The position numbers and the translations under genes are program-made. Positions 1 through 8,070 of a DNA stretch of 10,240 bases are shown here, in pieces. The notes beneath the pieces were generated by a model. That model had not been told where the DNA came from, made no database searches, and saw only the letters and a list, made by a program, of their open reading frames with translations. Each line of letters opens with the position of its first letter. The stretch's first letter is position 1. The DNA is from Mucidula mucida (lineage: Eukaryota; Basidiomycota; Agaricomycetes; Agaricales; Physalacriaceae): NCBI GenBank assembly GCA_015501055.1, contig JADNYV010001038.1, positions 1-10,240 on the forward strand. The letters are read 5' to 3'.

Positions 1-321
1 CGATGGACGATACTCACCGCGCCGCCAATTCAAATGTCGAGATATTGCAGAAGCAGCGTGCGCTGTGCGCTGTTGCCTTGCTCTCCGGTTTCTCATTATA
101 TACAACCCCAACATAACGAGCCCGATAAAGGATAATCCGCCGACAACGCCTCCAACAATAGCGCCGGTATGGCTTGTTTTGTGAGCAGTCATTACTGGTA
201 CCGAGTTCAAGTCACTAATGCGTTCGAAAGTAGCATTATATGTGATGAAATCGACTCCAAGCTGGAAAGAGTTTGTGACAGCGGTAACGTTGACAGTCAG
301 AAGGTGTTGAACATCGTCGTC

Positions 322-328
322 CTTCAGG
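322..328. repeat. Target-site duplication, left copy (CTTCAGG)
   Basis: Direct repeat of 1281-1287. The identity extends one base further (T329/T1288), so the duplication is 7 bp if the inverted repeats are taken as symmetric, or 8 bp if the shared T is counted. Confidence 0.8.
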
Positions 329-368
329 TGAGTACGGGCCTTGGTACCAAAATCGACGGCCTATTTGG
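329..368 (+). repeat. Left terminal inverted repeat of the 952-bp element
   Basis: Forty bases that match the reverse complement of 1241-1280 at 35 positions. Mismatches are at repeat positions 16, 17, 27, 28 and 35. Weaker similarity continues for about 10 more bases. Confidence 0.85.
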
Positions 369-475
369 TCTTATTTGGCTACCGGTTTTCGTGGCAGGTG
401 AGGTGTAGACTCTCCACAGCGCCAACATCATGTCCTAGAGGTAGCTTCATGTTGGGAAATTTACTTATAATCAGA

Positions 476-583
476 ATCTGCATGCAGCCCTGGGAGCAGA
501 TTTTTGCATTAATGATATTCTTTGGTTTGGCCCAAGGCTGGCAAGAGAAAATAAAAAATCTGCTCCCAGGGCTGCATGCAGAT
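476..583. repeat. Perfect 30-bp inverted repeat with a 48-nt loop inside the element
   Basis: Arms 476-505 and 554-583 are exact reverse complements for all 30 bases; the loop is 506-553. Each arm contains the 10-bp palindrome CTGCATGCAG. The direct repeat ATAAAAAAT occurs at 551-559 and 584-592, overlapping the base of the right arm. No clear target duplication surrounds the structure, so whether it is a nested mini-element or part of the host transposon is undecided. A transcript would fold into a long perfect hairpin. Confidence 0.9.
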
Positions 584-615
584 ATAAAAAATACAGAGTC
601 TTCAATTTATCCGGA

Positions 616-1068
616 GTGAGTAGACGTCGTCTATGGAGGTGCACAGAGTCTACAAGCATTTCGCGCGCCGCATGCGGTGAAGTGATTACCTCAGCCTATG
701 TTTGTTTCCAGAAACAGCAGGAGCTAGAATTATGTGTTCCAATCGAGGATCTGCGCGCGTTAACGGAGCCGGCACGCCTCAAGACCATTACCATCGCGGC
801 TTTGGACCTCCAGATTGACTGGCATCGAGACCAGGAGCAGAAAGTCCTCCATAAACAAGAGACGAAGGCCCATAGCACGATCAAGGGTAAACCGGCGAAA
901 GCAGCGGCAGTCATAGCTGCAATCAAGCAGAGGAAGGGTTGGGTCACTTCTGGGCTTATAAAGGAGTTTTATACACCCATCGAACCAGATAGCGATGACG
1001 AGGAAGTAGGTTCAGAGTGTGATATGGACGTTGAGGATGATGCAGACATCGTTGGGTATGGAGGTTGA
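616..1068 (+). pseudogene. Degenerate or partial ORF inside the element, unknown product
   Basis: An open frame of 150 codons runs from a GTG, with no ATG before residue 137, so it is not a convincing complete gene. It could be a downstream exon: TTTGTTTCCAG ending at 711 is a good acceptor, after which the frame reads KQQELELCVPIEDLRAL and on through a basic, Ala/Lys-rich segment. The end is strongly acidic (DSDDEE, DMDVEDDAD) before the stop at 1066-1068. The graded composition and acidic tail look like real protein rather than noise. I do not recognise a transposase catalytic motif. It may be a leftover of the transposase of the parent element or a captured host exon. Confidence 0.4.
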
Positions 1069-1240
1069 ATACCAGATATATTGTTTATAATATGGCTAAT
1101 TTTCAGTGTACATATCAAATATACCTTTAATGCTTTCGTTTTGAGGTGTCTCGGGCAGCCTGTGGTCGACGTGGTTGGAGGAGTCAAGGTCGCGACACAT
1201 TTGCCATCGATCGAGCATGGTAAGGGGGAAGTAAACAATG

Positions 1241-1280
1241 CCAAACAGGCCGCTGATTTTGGTGGCAAGGCCCGTACTCA
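1241..1280 (-). repeat. Right terminal inverted repeat of the 952-bp element
   Basis: Reverse-complement partner of 329-368. On the minus strand it begins TGAGTACGGGCCTTGCCACC. Read in the frame of the host gene, its first three bases are a TGA stop codon, and with the preceding G it forms a consensus-like splice donor, GTGAGT. Confidence 0.85.
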
Positions 1281-1287
1281 CTTCAGG
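1281..1287. repeat. Target-site duplication, right copy (CTTCAGG)
   Basis: Direct repeat of 322-328. On the minus strand it encodes the Leu-Lys codons at the interruption point of the host membrane-protein gene. Confidence 0.8.
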
Positions 1288-2088
1288 TCCTCTTGTAGAA
1301 TCTGGACCATTTGGAGATCTGTAAACTCAAAATTGGTAGCGACTGTTTCGATTGCTGGTCCATCATCGACGCTGTAGCGAAGAGTCATATTTCCATTTCT
1401 TCCTGGAGGAATAACAGCATAGAGTGCAACAGAAGATCCTAGGAAGGGACCATGTAAGTAGATGGTTAACATACAACCAAGAATATACTGCACCCCGAAA
1501 CTTCATGGATAAGGAATCACCAACGGTTTCAGTAATGTGGGCCGTGGTCTGATACACATCGGAAGCAGAGATATTGTTGATGTCCACGACCTTCCAGCCG
1601 TTACCGATGTACTTGATTTGACTAAACATGTCGTCAACGAGTACAGTGCGGCCTTTCATGTCCGTGTTCTCTCCAGCTTCAATGACGAGATAGTCGAAGA
1701 CCGGAGAGAGGGAAGCATTGAAAGTGGAATAGGTCAGAGTATGCTCTCCGTCGGGCAAGCCGTCGAATGAGATTTCCCCAGCCCCAGTGACATTCTTGTC
1801 GTGGTCGATCGTTAAAGTACCGTTTACGCTGAAGGCATGAGTACGCGGAGATGCGAACCCCGCCATCACCTTCGCGCCTTTGCCTGTAACGGGATGCATC
1901 AGAACGACTCACTGTATTCGAAGAGTCTTCTTACCGTTAAACGAATATCTGAACCAAGCATCATCGCACAACGAAGTAGTCGTGGCGGACAGAGTTCCGC
2001 GGTACACGTTGGGAAGAGAGCTGACATGCAGCGATGAACAAAGAAAAGAGATTTCTTGGTCATTGTTGTCTACAATGTAGGAGACCAT

Positions 2089-2388
2089 GACGGCGAGATC
2101 AAAGTAGCGTAGAGTGCTGTTAGTGTCTGGGTGTCAAATATAGCTACAAGTACAGCAGTAGTGTCTGATCATCAAGGCACTGTAGAGATCTGTCGTATAA
2201 ATAGGCCACTTGACAGTGAAAGAGTAGGAAACAACATGAACATCAGAGTCTTCAAGTAACTGTATGCCTCGTGAAGAACAGTGTGTCGCCGTAGAAGTCG
2301 TCTGACTATCCCTCATGTGCCACACACAGTCTGAAATGTGAGCGATGTCGCAAGACACGTTTTTAGCCTCTGATGTTGTTGAGTCAAG
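2089..2388. promoter_or_regulatory. Divergent intergenic region between the disrupted membrane-protein gene and the Scm3-like gene
   Basis: This 300-bp gap separates two start codons facing away from each other, so it should hold both promoters. On the plus strand TATAAATAG at 2196-2204 is a strong TATA-like element about 185 bp before the start at 2389. On the minus strand TATATTT at 2142-2136 lies 48 bases before the start at 2088. No other motif is clear. Confidence 0.45.
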
Positions 2389-5219
2389 ATGCTGATCAGT
2401 TGCAGGAGATTTCGGCATGAAACAATGGTTGACGGGCCGGGACAGATCGCGCATGAGGGAGGAGGAGAAGGCGCGTCGTCTAAAAATGGTAATGGTGCGC
2501 GAACAAGGACAAACAAGCTTCTACCCCGGGCCAACCTCCGTTCGCGTCTGAACCAAAACGCATCGAAGACGCGTTCAATGAGTCGCCCACAATCCAGAGC
2601 GCCACCTCCGCTGCCGTCGCTGGTCACACCGTCGGCCTCTCCGCAACCTCATTCAGCATTCTACAGACCAGATTCACTGCCGCCACTCAAGCGACAACGA
2701 CTCTCAACACCGAGTAGAGCATCATCGTCCTCCTCGCTACAAGACGCCACATTTGACGTGGAAAAGGAGCGGGGAGACTCAGTGCAAAGGCTCCTTGGCA
2801 CCTGGTCGCAGTTGGAGGAACGGTGGACCAGGCGCATCGACGAAGACGATGTTATTGATCTCAGAACGCTCGACGTTATTGAAAACCGAGGCGTTCTGGA
2901 GTCAATGTCGAAGCCGCGCGAATTTGGTATAAGCAAAGACAGTGATGCAACACGGGACCGCGCGTCAGTAGACGACGAGGACGATGAAGACTCGGACGAC
3001 GATTTAGATGCTATTACTGGTTTCGACATGAATGATAGGCCGATAGAGGACGCCTATTCTGACGATAACATCTCCACTACCGACGAAGACGACGGTTCCC
3101 CTCTCCAGGATCCTTTACCCAAACCTATCGGACACTATGGGCGACTAGACATCAATAATCCCAAGGACGCGGATGACCTGAGGGCTTTTTTAGAGGCAGA
3201 ACGGCTCCGGAAAGCTCTTCAGGGTGACGATGACAGAGACGAGATCGATTTTGAAGGAGACAGCACTATCGTCTACGACGATGGACCACCACATGTCGAA
3301 CCCGAAGAGGTCTTGCAGCTTAGCGAACATGACGATAAAGACAATTCCTCCGAAGATGAATTGGCTGCGCCGGAGGAGAAATTGTCCTTTTTTCCGCGCA
3401 AGAAGGTCATTCGCAATGTCGAACCGATACGAGCTGTCCCAAAACCATCTTTCAAGGTGCCGAAATTACCTGATGTCTCTTCAAAGCCCTCCCCCTCCAA
3501 AAATCAACAGCTCCAGACACCGCCGAGGTCGTCGTCGATCCAATCTACAGATTTTTCGTCTCTTCCTTCACCACTGCCTTCTCCCATATCCCCTCGTTCG
3601 CGTCGTCCGAGTAAGCCAGCTCCGCTCCAAGAGAAAATACATAGGTCCCACACCTCTGTCACGGATTTGGACAAAGTTTCTCGTATAAACCTGTCTCAAG
3701 TCCATTCGGTAGACAAGAAGGGCAAGGGGACGCCGCGTACCGCTGCTCAAGTCACCAAACCTTTGACCGAGCCAAGTCCACGACCATCTCCGTCCAAAAA
3801 GTCGCGTATGCATCCAGAGGTCGTTATTGTTCGACCAAAATCCAAGGAGAGAGTGCCTGTGATTTCGAAACCCCTGATCAAAGAGAAGAGTTTGCCTTCC
3901 AAGAAGCTGGAAAAGACACCCAAACCACAGATGGAGGAGAGCTCTAGCGATGACGAAAGCGTTAGGGAGCTGCCCAGCTCTCCACTGAAGGGTAAATCTA
4001 GGGCAAGGTCTTCACATGTTGTTTCAGACAGCGAGGATGATGAACCATTGAGGAAACCTCCTCCTCGTGCACCTAGGCCGGCTGTGGCGGTACCTACTCG
4101 GAAACGGAAGAGATCTTCAGACGCTCCTCGACGTGCTAGCAGTCAGGCCGTTCAAGTTGACTCCCCCGATGAGGGTTGGTGTTTATTTTCTGCCCTCGAG
4201 ACCACAAAATTCATTACATGTCCACAGAAATGCATCCCCCGCCTGCACGTAATTTGCCGAGGACTCCCAAGCGGCCGAAATCACGGATACCCACCTCTGA
4301 AGATGAAGAGAGTCCGCCTCATGCTGGGCCGTCCAAGTATAATCCACATTCACATTTGCGTGACACTGTTTCGCCCGAGCCTTATAATAAGGTTAAACGT
4401 CGGTCTAAATCCCGGATGCAGTCCGCCGACAGTGACGACGAGCGTTATCGCCACGCAGGCTTGTCTCATCAGCGGTCGCGTAGCTACTTCGACCCCCTTC
4501 CTCCATCATCTGATCCTGATTATCACAATCCTTATCCGCCACCCTATCCACCACCAGATGCCATTCCATATGCTGAACAAGCGTTATGGGAAGCCATGCA
4601 CCACTTATCGAGTTATTTCTTGAAGGGAAGGACCACTCACGGTCCGCCGCCGCCGCCCAACCATTTGACACCTTCGCGCCACCAACACCCAAGCTCCGTT
4701 TACAATACACCCACTCATCCGCATTCATATCCCTACGCATATGATCCTAATTTCTCGCGGGGGACACTACCGCCGTCTTCTCCCGAGGTTGAGTCGTCTC
4801 CTATGCGTGGACGGGACGAGATACCGCACAGAGCAAGTTCGATAGTCGAGCGGAGTCGGTCACGCGGGCGACGCGTTTCATTCAAGTTCGAGGCCCAAGA
4901 AGAGGAGGAAGATGAGTCGTTTCAGGGCAAAGGGAAGGGGAGAGCAATTGCTAAGCCGACGCGGAAAGATGATGTCGGTACTCCACCGCCGCAGAAGAGA
5001 GAGAAGTCACGGACTCGTCAGCACATGGTTGGCAGGTCGGTGCAGGACGACACTGATTCAAGTTCTTCCGAGTCTGAACCAGACAATCGGCCGCAAAGAC
5101 GGGGTCGATCGCAGAGTCGAGCTCAAACTCCTGGTCCGTCAATGAACAAAGGATATGATGAACGAACAAAACATCGAGCATATACGCCATCCGAAGCAAA
5201 GGGAAAGAAAGGCCGCTGA
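2389..5219 (+). CDS. Large disordered protein with an Scm3/HJURP-like motif (putative CENP-A chaperone)
   Basis: There are two exons, 2389-4174 and 4228-5219, joined across a 53-nt GT-AG intron (donor GTTGGT, acceptor TCCACAG), giving 925 residues. The ATG at 2425 (AAACAATGG) is an equally good start and gives 913. Residues about 131-173 contain a helix-like stretch (LLGTWSQLEERW) followed by DEDDVIDLRTLDVIENRGVL. This resembles the fungal Scm3 pattern of helix, then DEIDL-x-T-x-EIV-x-DRGHL, which binds the centromeric histone H3 variant. The rest is low complexity: acidic clusters at about 194-236, several Ser-Asp/Glu patches like CK2 sites, a basic nuclear signal (RKRKRS), a Pro/Tyr-rich region at about 684-705, and an RS-like tail. 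RRVSFKF at 810-816 fits an RVxF docking motif for protein phosphatase 1. The assignment rests on one short motif, so it is moderate; another acidic chromatin protein is the main alternative. Confidence 0.65.
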
Positions 5220-5302
5220 ACGATGTTGTTTATTATTTATTTTATGTAGTGAGCTTAAGTATGATTGAAGCCATAATTTGCTCTTGCCTATATACCGTCA
5301 CC

Positions 5303-6124
5303 ATGGATGTTCCCACTACCAGCACGATGAACAAAACGCACCTATCACCACGCCTCTCGACGTCGCCTGTACGAATGGGCTCGCTCTCCCCGTCCTCGAT
5401 TCCCTCGTCGCCGACGTCGGTCAAATCATCGTCGTCCGCCATCTTTGAGCGCGACATTGAGCAAATTGGCTCACCGACCCACGCGCAACACAATCCTCAC
5501 CGCATTCCGCGGGCAAAAAACACCGAGCTCAGCGTGCCCAGCGTTCTGGACAGTGCTGCTGCCATACTGACTGAGGACGGTGGCAACGACGTCGATGTCG
5601 AGCTCGTTAGTCGGAGTCCTCTAGGCAGTCGGAGCCCATCCCCACGCACGAGCCTGCTCTTGGGCTCGCCAGCCATTTCCATCATGTCGTCGTCGCTCTC
5701 TCCGCCCGCCAATAAGCCTGGCTTCACACATGATGATCCGCCGACTCCAACATCCGCATATTATTCGATGCAAAGCTCGCCCGCGACGGCCACGCGCGAG
5801 CTGCCACCTTCCTCCCCTGCCCTCTCCAGCCATGCTCCGCTTTCAAACCATAACAAGCGCCTGTCGTTTGTGTCGTATTCTGATCTCCTTGCGTCGACAC
5901 CATTGTCAACGGTGCCGCTCACGTCTCTCACCTCTGAGCCCGCAGAGCCGCCTCATTTGATGGAGACTGGCGGTGTTCAGACGCCTGTGTACGACGAATG
6001 GGAGCGGGAAGGCCTGGGCATGGGCCTTGAAGAGCGACTGGCGGCCCTGGCGGCGTCCAGTCCCTCAAGCGGGCACCGCACACGGCCCAATACTCGACCG
6101 TCGTCGTTCATCTCTCAATTCTAA
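5303..6124 (+). CDS. Ser/Pro-rich fungal protein of unknown function
   Basis: A single exon of 273 residues from an ATG in strong context (GTCACCATGG). An in-frame ATG at 5261 would add 14 residues, and one at 5327 would remove 8. The protein is mostly disordered with many SP and TP sites. It has segments that look constrained rather than random: IFERDIEQI (47-55), ELSVPSVLDSAAAIL (75-89), RLSFVSYSDLLAST (186-199), a charged helix EWEREGLGMGLEERLAAL (232-249), and FISQF at the C-terminus. I have an impression of similar blocks (FERDIE, IPPVL, RLSFxSYxD) in uncharacterised fungal proteins but cannot name a family. It starts only 83 bp after the upstream stop, and TATATA at 5289-5294 is too close to the ATG for a normal TATA position, so transcription may start within or before the upstream gene's 3' end, or translation may begin downstream. 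Confidence 0.8.
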   Translation: MDVPTTSTMNKTHLSPRLSTSPVRMGSLSPSSIPSSPTSVKSSSSAIFERDIEQIGSPTHAQHNPHRIPRAKNTELSVPSVLDSAAAILTEDGGNDVDVELVSRSPLGSRSPSPRTSLLLGSPAISIMSSSLSPPANKPGFTHDDPPTPTSAYYSMQSSPATATRELPPSSPALSSHAPLSNHNKRLSFVSYSDLLASTPLSTVPLTSLTSEPAEPPHLMETGGVQTPVYDEWEREGLGMGLEERLAALAASSPSSGHRTRPNTRPSSFISQF

Positions 6125-6818
6125 TAAGTAATGTAATGTATCACTATGGAATTCCTCCTCCCTCTTCTGTCAAAGTATTTTTCTGGGTTGTGGTATTGCT
6201 TCGAAGAAACGTCTTATGATATTAACTATCCCTCTACCTAATTCCTAGTGGCTGCTTAACGTTATCGCTACACTATCGTACATATGTCTTGACGAACTGT
6301 TCATGAACTGTTTACCTTGTAATCCAATTTGTTGCTATGTTTTCTGTGCATGAACTTGCATTTAATCGGAACAAGATTTAGGAGGTCTTAACGTCATAAC
6401 GTAACGTGGTTTTATCGGCCCGAGATCCGGATTATATGGCCAAACGTCAACTTCAAATTATATGCGCAACGCAGTTCATCTACATGCCTCAGGAATGCTG
6501 CCTTCATTTCTTTTTCTTCGGATCTCGCTGCTACTGTTCAACAAGTCTTGATATGCATTTCATCATGATTCTGATTCCATGTTTGAAAAGTCCAAGTCTT
6601 TCTGTTTCATAATTGACATCCAGCTGCTTGCGGACTTCTCATACTCCTTGCTGTCTTTCTGTCTTCACACACACAACCTTAGACTATCTAAGACTTCACA
6701 ATGTCCGGTGATTAGTGCGTCGAATTCAGTACTTAACATACAGGGATGATGCCATTTCGCTCTCACGCGTGTCATTATTAGCGCCATGTTCTATCTGCCC
6801 CTCCCTGTTTCGCCCACC
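6125..6818. promoter_or_regulatory. Intergenic region: 3' end of the Ser/Pro-rich gene and promoter of the intact membrane-protein gene
   Basis: No gene is supported in these 694 bases. The first part is AT-rich and likely holds the 3' UTR. A pyrimidine-rich stretch (about 6500-6530), then CACACACACAACC near 6667, resembles a fungal transcription start region. The probable leader carries a five-codon upstream ORF (6701-6715, encoding MSGD) and a second out-of-frame ATG pair at 6746/6749 ending at 6781. CTTAAC followed by ACATACAG at 6732-6743 looks like a branch point and acceptor of a leader intron, but the possible donors leave only 29-35 nt. Confidence 0.4.
6701..6715 (+). promoter_or_regulatory. 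Upstream ORF in the probable leader of the intact membrane-protein gene
   Basis: ATG TCC GGT GAT TAG, with A-rich upstream context (TTCACAATG), 104 bases before the main start at 6819. If it is within the transcript it could lower translation of the main frame. Transcript limits are not visible from sequence. Confidence 0.3.
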
Positions 6819-8070
6819 ATGGTCACTTACATCGTGGACGACCAGGATCCGGATATCACCTATCTGTGCCCCACGGTTGCGAAGAACGCGCCCAACTCGT
6901 ATTTCCACGATACGTGGTCCACTATCGGGAATGATACGGTCTGTAGCGATGGATGGTTCAAGTATACATTCAGAGGTAAGCATCATTCACTGCCTTTGCA
7001 ACTGCACATCATGGAATCATTCAGGCCAGGGAGTGAACATTCAAAGCGGCCTGTCCGGTGGCGGCACCAAGTCTTACAGTGTTAGTTTGGATGGCGATGC
7101 ACTGCAACCTCAAACCGACGAGGGCGGATATGACTCCGGTATTCTCGCAGACGACGAGCACACGGTCATGTATACCACGGGCGCCATGTCGTATTCTCCG
7201 AACTTTGATTATCTTACGGTGTTGGCCGGGAATACGACAAACATGAGAGGGCGCTCAATCATCGTTGATGATAAGGATGGTCTCATCAAGTATAGCGGCG
7301 CTGGGTGGATATCTGCCAGCATCACCAACTCTGTAGAGGCTTTTCCGTATGGCCGTGGGCCCTATCGAGATAGCGTCCATTGGACCAAGGAAGCCGGAGA
7401 GTCGTTATCTTTTGAGTTCCTTGGCGAGTTCCATCTCACACTTCCCATGCTTTCACCTGACCGATTTAACAGGATCATCTGTCGCGTTATACTCTGTCTT
7501 GCCCGCCCAAAAGGACGGCGGTATAACAATACAGTACTTCATCGACGACAATTTCGTCACGTCAGCCGGTGTCTCCAACACGGACAACGCGCCCGTTCCC
7601 ATGTTCAAACTGTTCGAAGCGGACGGGTTGAGCGACGGGACGCACGTCCTCACAGCTAACATAACCTCCGTCATCAGCTCTTATTCAATTGGCATCGATT
7701 TCGCGACATACAACGCGTCCTTTGATAACATTGATGAGATGCCGACGTCGGGTTTGTCCTCGACTTCTCCCGGTTCTAAAGGGAGTACTCACAAGCGGAA
7801 TCATGTCGGTGCCATCGTCGGAGGCGTCGTGGGTGGTTTGGCTTTCATTGGTATAGTCATGCTCGCGCTTTATGTATTAAGGGCGCGGAGACGACAACAG
7901 CAGCGCTCACGGACGGCTGCTACTGTCATTGGTAGAAACTTCAATTCTCAATTAGGTGTGTATGCTCATTCTCGAATTGTACTTAAAGCCTAACGCATTT
8001 TCGGACAGATGTCAAGGTGGTGCCGAGACCCACAGAATCATACCCTATGTCGACGGCGCGACAGGTTTGA
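6819..8070 (+). CDS. Single-pass membrane protein with two beta-sandwich-like ectodomain repeats (intact paralogue)
   Basis: Exons 6819-6975, 7025-7423, 7473-7955 and 8009-8070 give 366 residues; introns are 49, 49, 49 and 53 nt minus one, that is 49 (6976-7024), 49 (7424-7472) and 53 (7956-8008). The second uses a GC donor (TTG|GCGAGT) with a good branch point (CTGAC) and acceptor (AACAG). The start was chosen by alignment with the paralogue at 2088 (MVTYIVDDQD against MVSYIVDNND) and its strong ACCATGG context; an in-frame ATG at 6786 would add 11 residues. Residues 1-121 and 129-270 are two related repeats, each opening with YIVDD/IIVDD and a following I-x-Y. C17 and C42 could form a disulphide. 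NTT, NIT and NAS are possible glycosylation sites. A membrane helix spans about 298-321, followed by RARRRQQQR as stop-transfer and a 37-residue cytosolic tail. There is no cleavable signal peptide. Ligand and role are unknown; a cell-surface or wall-associated protein is inferred. Confidence 0.85.

Larger units (their letters stand above)
329..1280. mobile_element. 952-bp non-autonomous DNA transposon with terminal inverted repeats, inserted in a coding exon
   Basis: The ends are inverted repeats, both starting TGAGTACGGGCCTTG (15 identical bases) and matching at 35 of the first 40 positions. The insert is flanked by CTTCAGG at 322-328 and 1281-1287; the match extends to an eighth base, T. 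Removing the element and one repeat copy joins the host frame as ...QEDLK-DDDVQHLL..., which aligns with the intact paralogue. The element is too short for a full transposase and carries only a degenerate 150-codon frame, so it is probably mobilised in trans. An eight-base duplication and a CGGGCC-containing end would fit the hAT superfamily, but a symmetric reading of the ends gives seven bases, so the superfamily is uncertain (KDZ-type elements are another candidate in basidiomycetes). Confidence 0.85.
18..2088 (-). pseudogene. Single-pass membrane protein gene with tandem beta-sandwich-like ectodomains, interrupted by a transposon; 3' end off the window
   Basis: Three coding exons are visible: 2088-1935, 1883-1494 and 1438 down to 18, the last containing the insert at 329-1280. 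Introns 1934-1884 (51 nt) and 1493-1439 (55 nt) are GT-AG. A donor, GTGAGT, at 17-12 shows that a final exon lies off the left edge. The protein starts MVSYIVDNND and aligns along its whole length with the product at 6819-8070: two ectodomain repeats, then a glycine-rich membrane helix (GAIVGGVVGGL...) followed by an Arg-rich tail. Domain 1 has the paired cysteines FLC and SLCDDAW. The function is unknown; such ectodomains in agaric membrane proteins resemble carbohydrate-binding beta-sandwiches (inference). As the DNA stands, the frame hits TGA at 1280-1278, the first bases of the insert, giving 234 residues without a membrane helix. Apart from the insert the gene appears undamaged. It is called a disrupted gene, but expression of a truncated form is possible. 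Confidence 0.8.

Noticed and set aside
341..619. 92-codon plus-strand frame at the left end of the element
   Set aside because: It runs over the inverted repeat and the hairpin, has no recognisable composition or domain, and starts inside the terminal repeat.
321..1281. The element acting as a cleanly spliced intron of the host gene
   Set aside because: The donor GTGAGT at 1281 and the nearest acceptor, the AG of the left target duplication, would join the exons one base out of frame and reach a stop within about ten codons. The length is also far above the 49-59 nt introns here.
1537..2080. Plus-strand frames antisense to the disrupted membrane-protein gene
   Set aside because: They are shadows of exons on the minus strand, where the translation aligns with the paralogue.
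2134..2627. Minus-strand frames across the divergent promoter and the start of the Scm3-like gene
   Set aside because: They have no domain, biased composition reflecting the opposite strand, and overlap a clear gene start.
5249..5302. Extended start (GTG at 5249) for the Ser/Pro-rich protein
   Set aside because: GTG is not an expected start in fungi, and the ATG at 5303 has a near-ideal context.
6406..6612. 68-codon plus-strand frame in the intergenic region
   Set aside because: The translation is low in charge and resembles noise; it has no homologous feature and poor start context.
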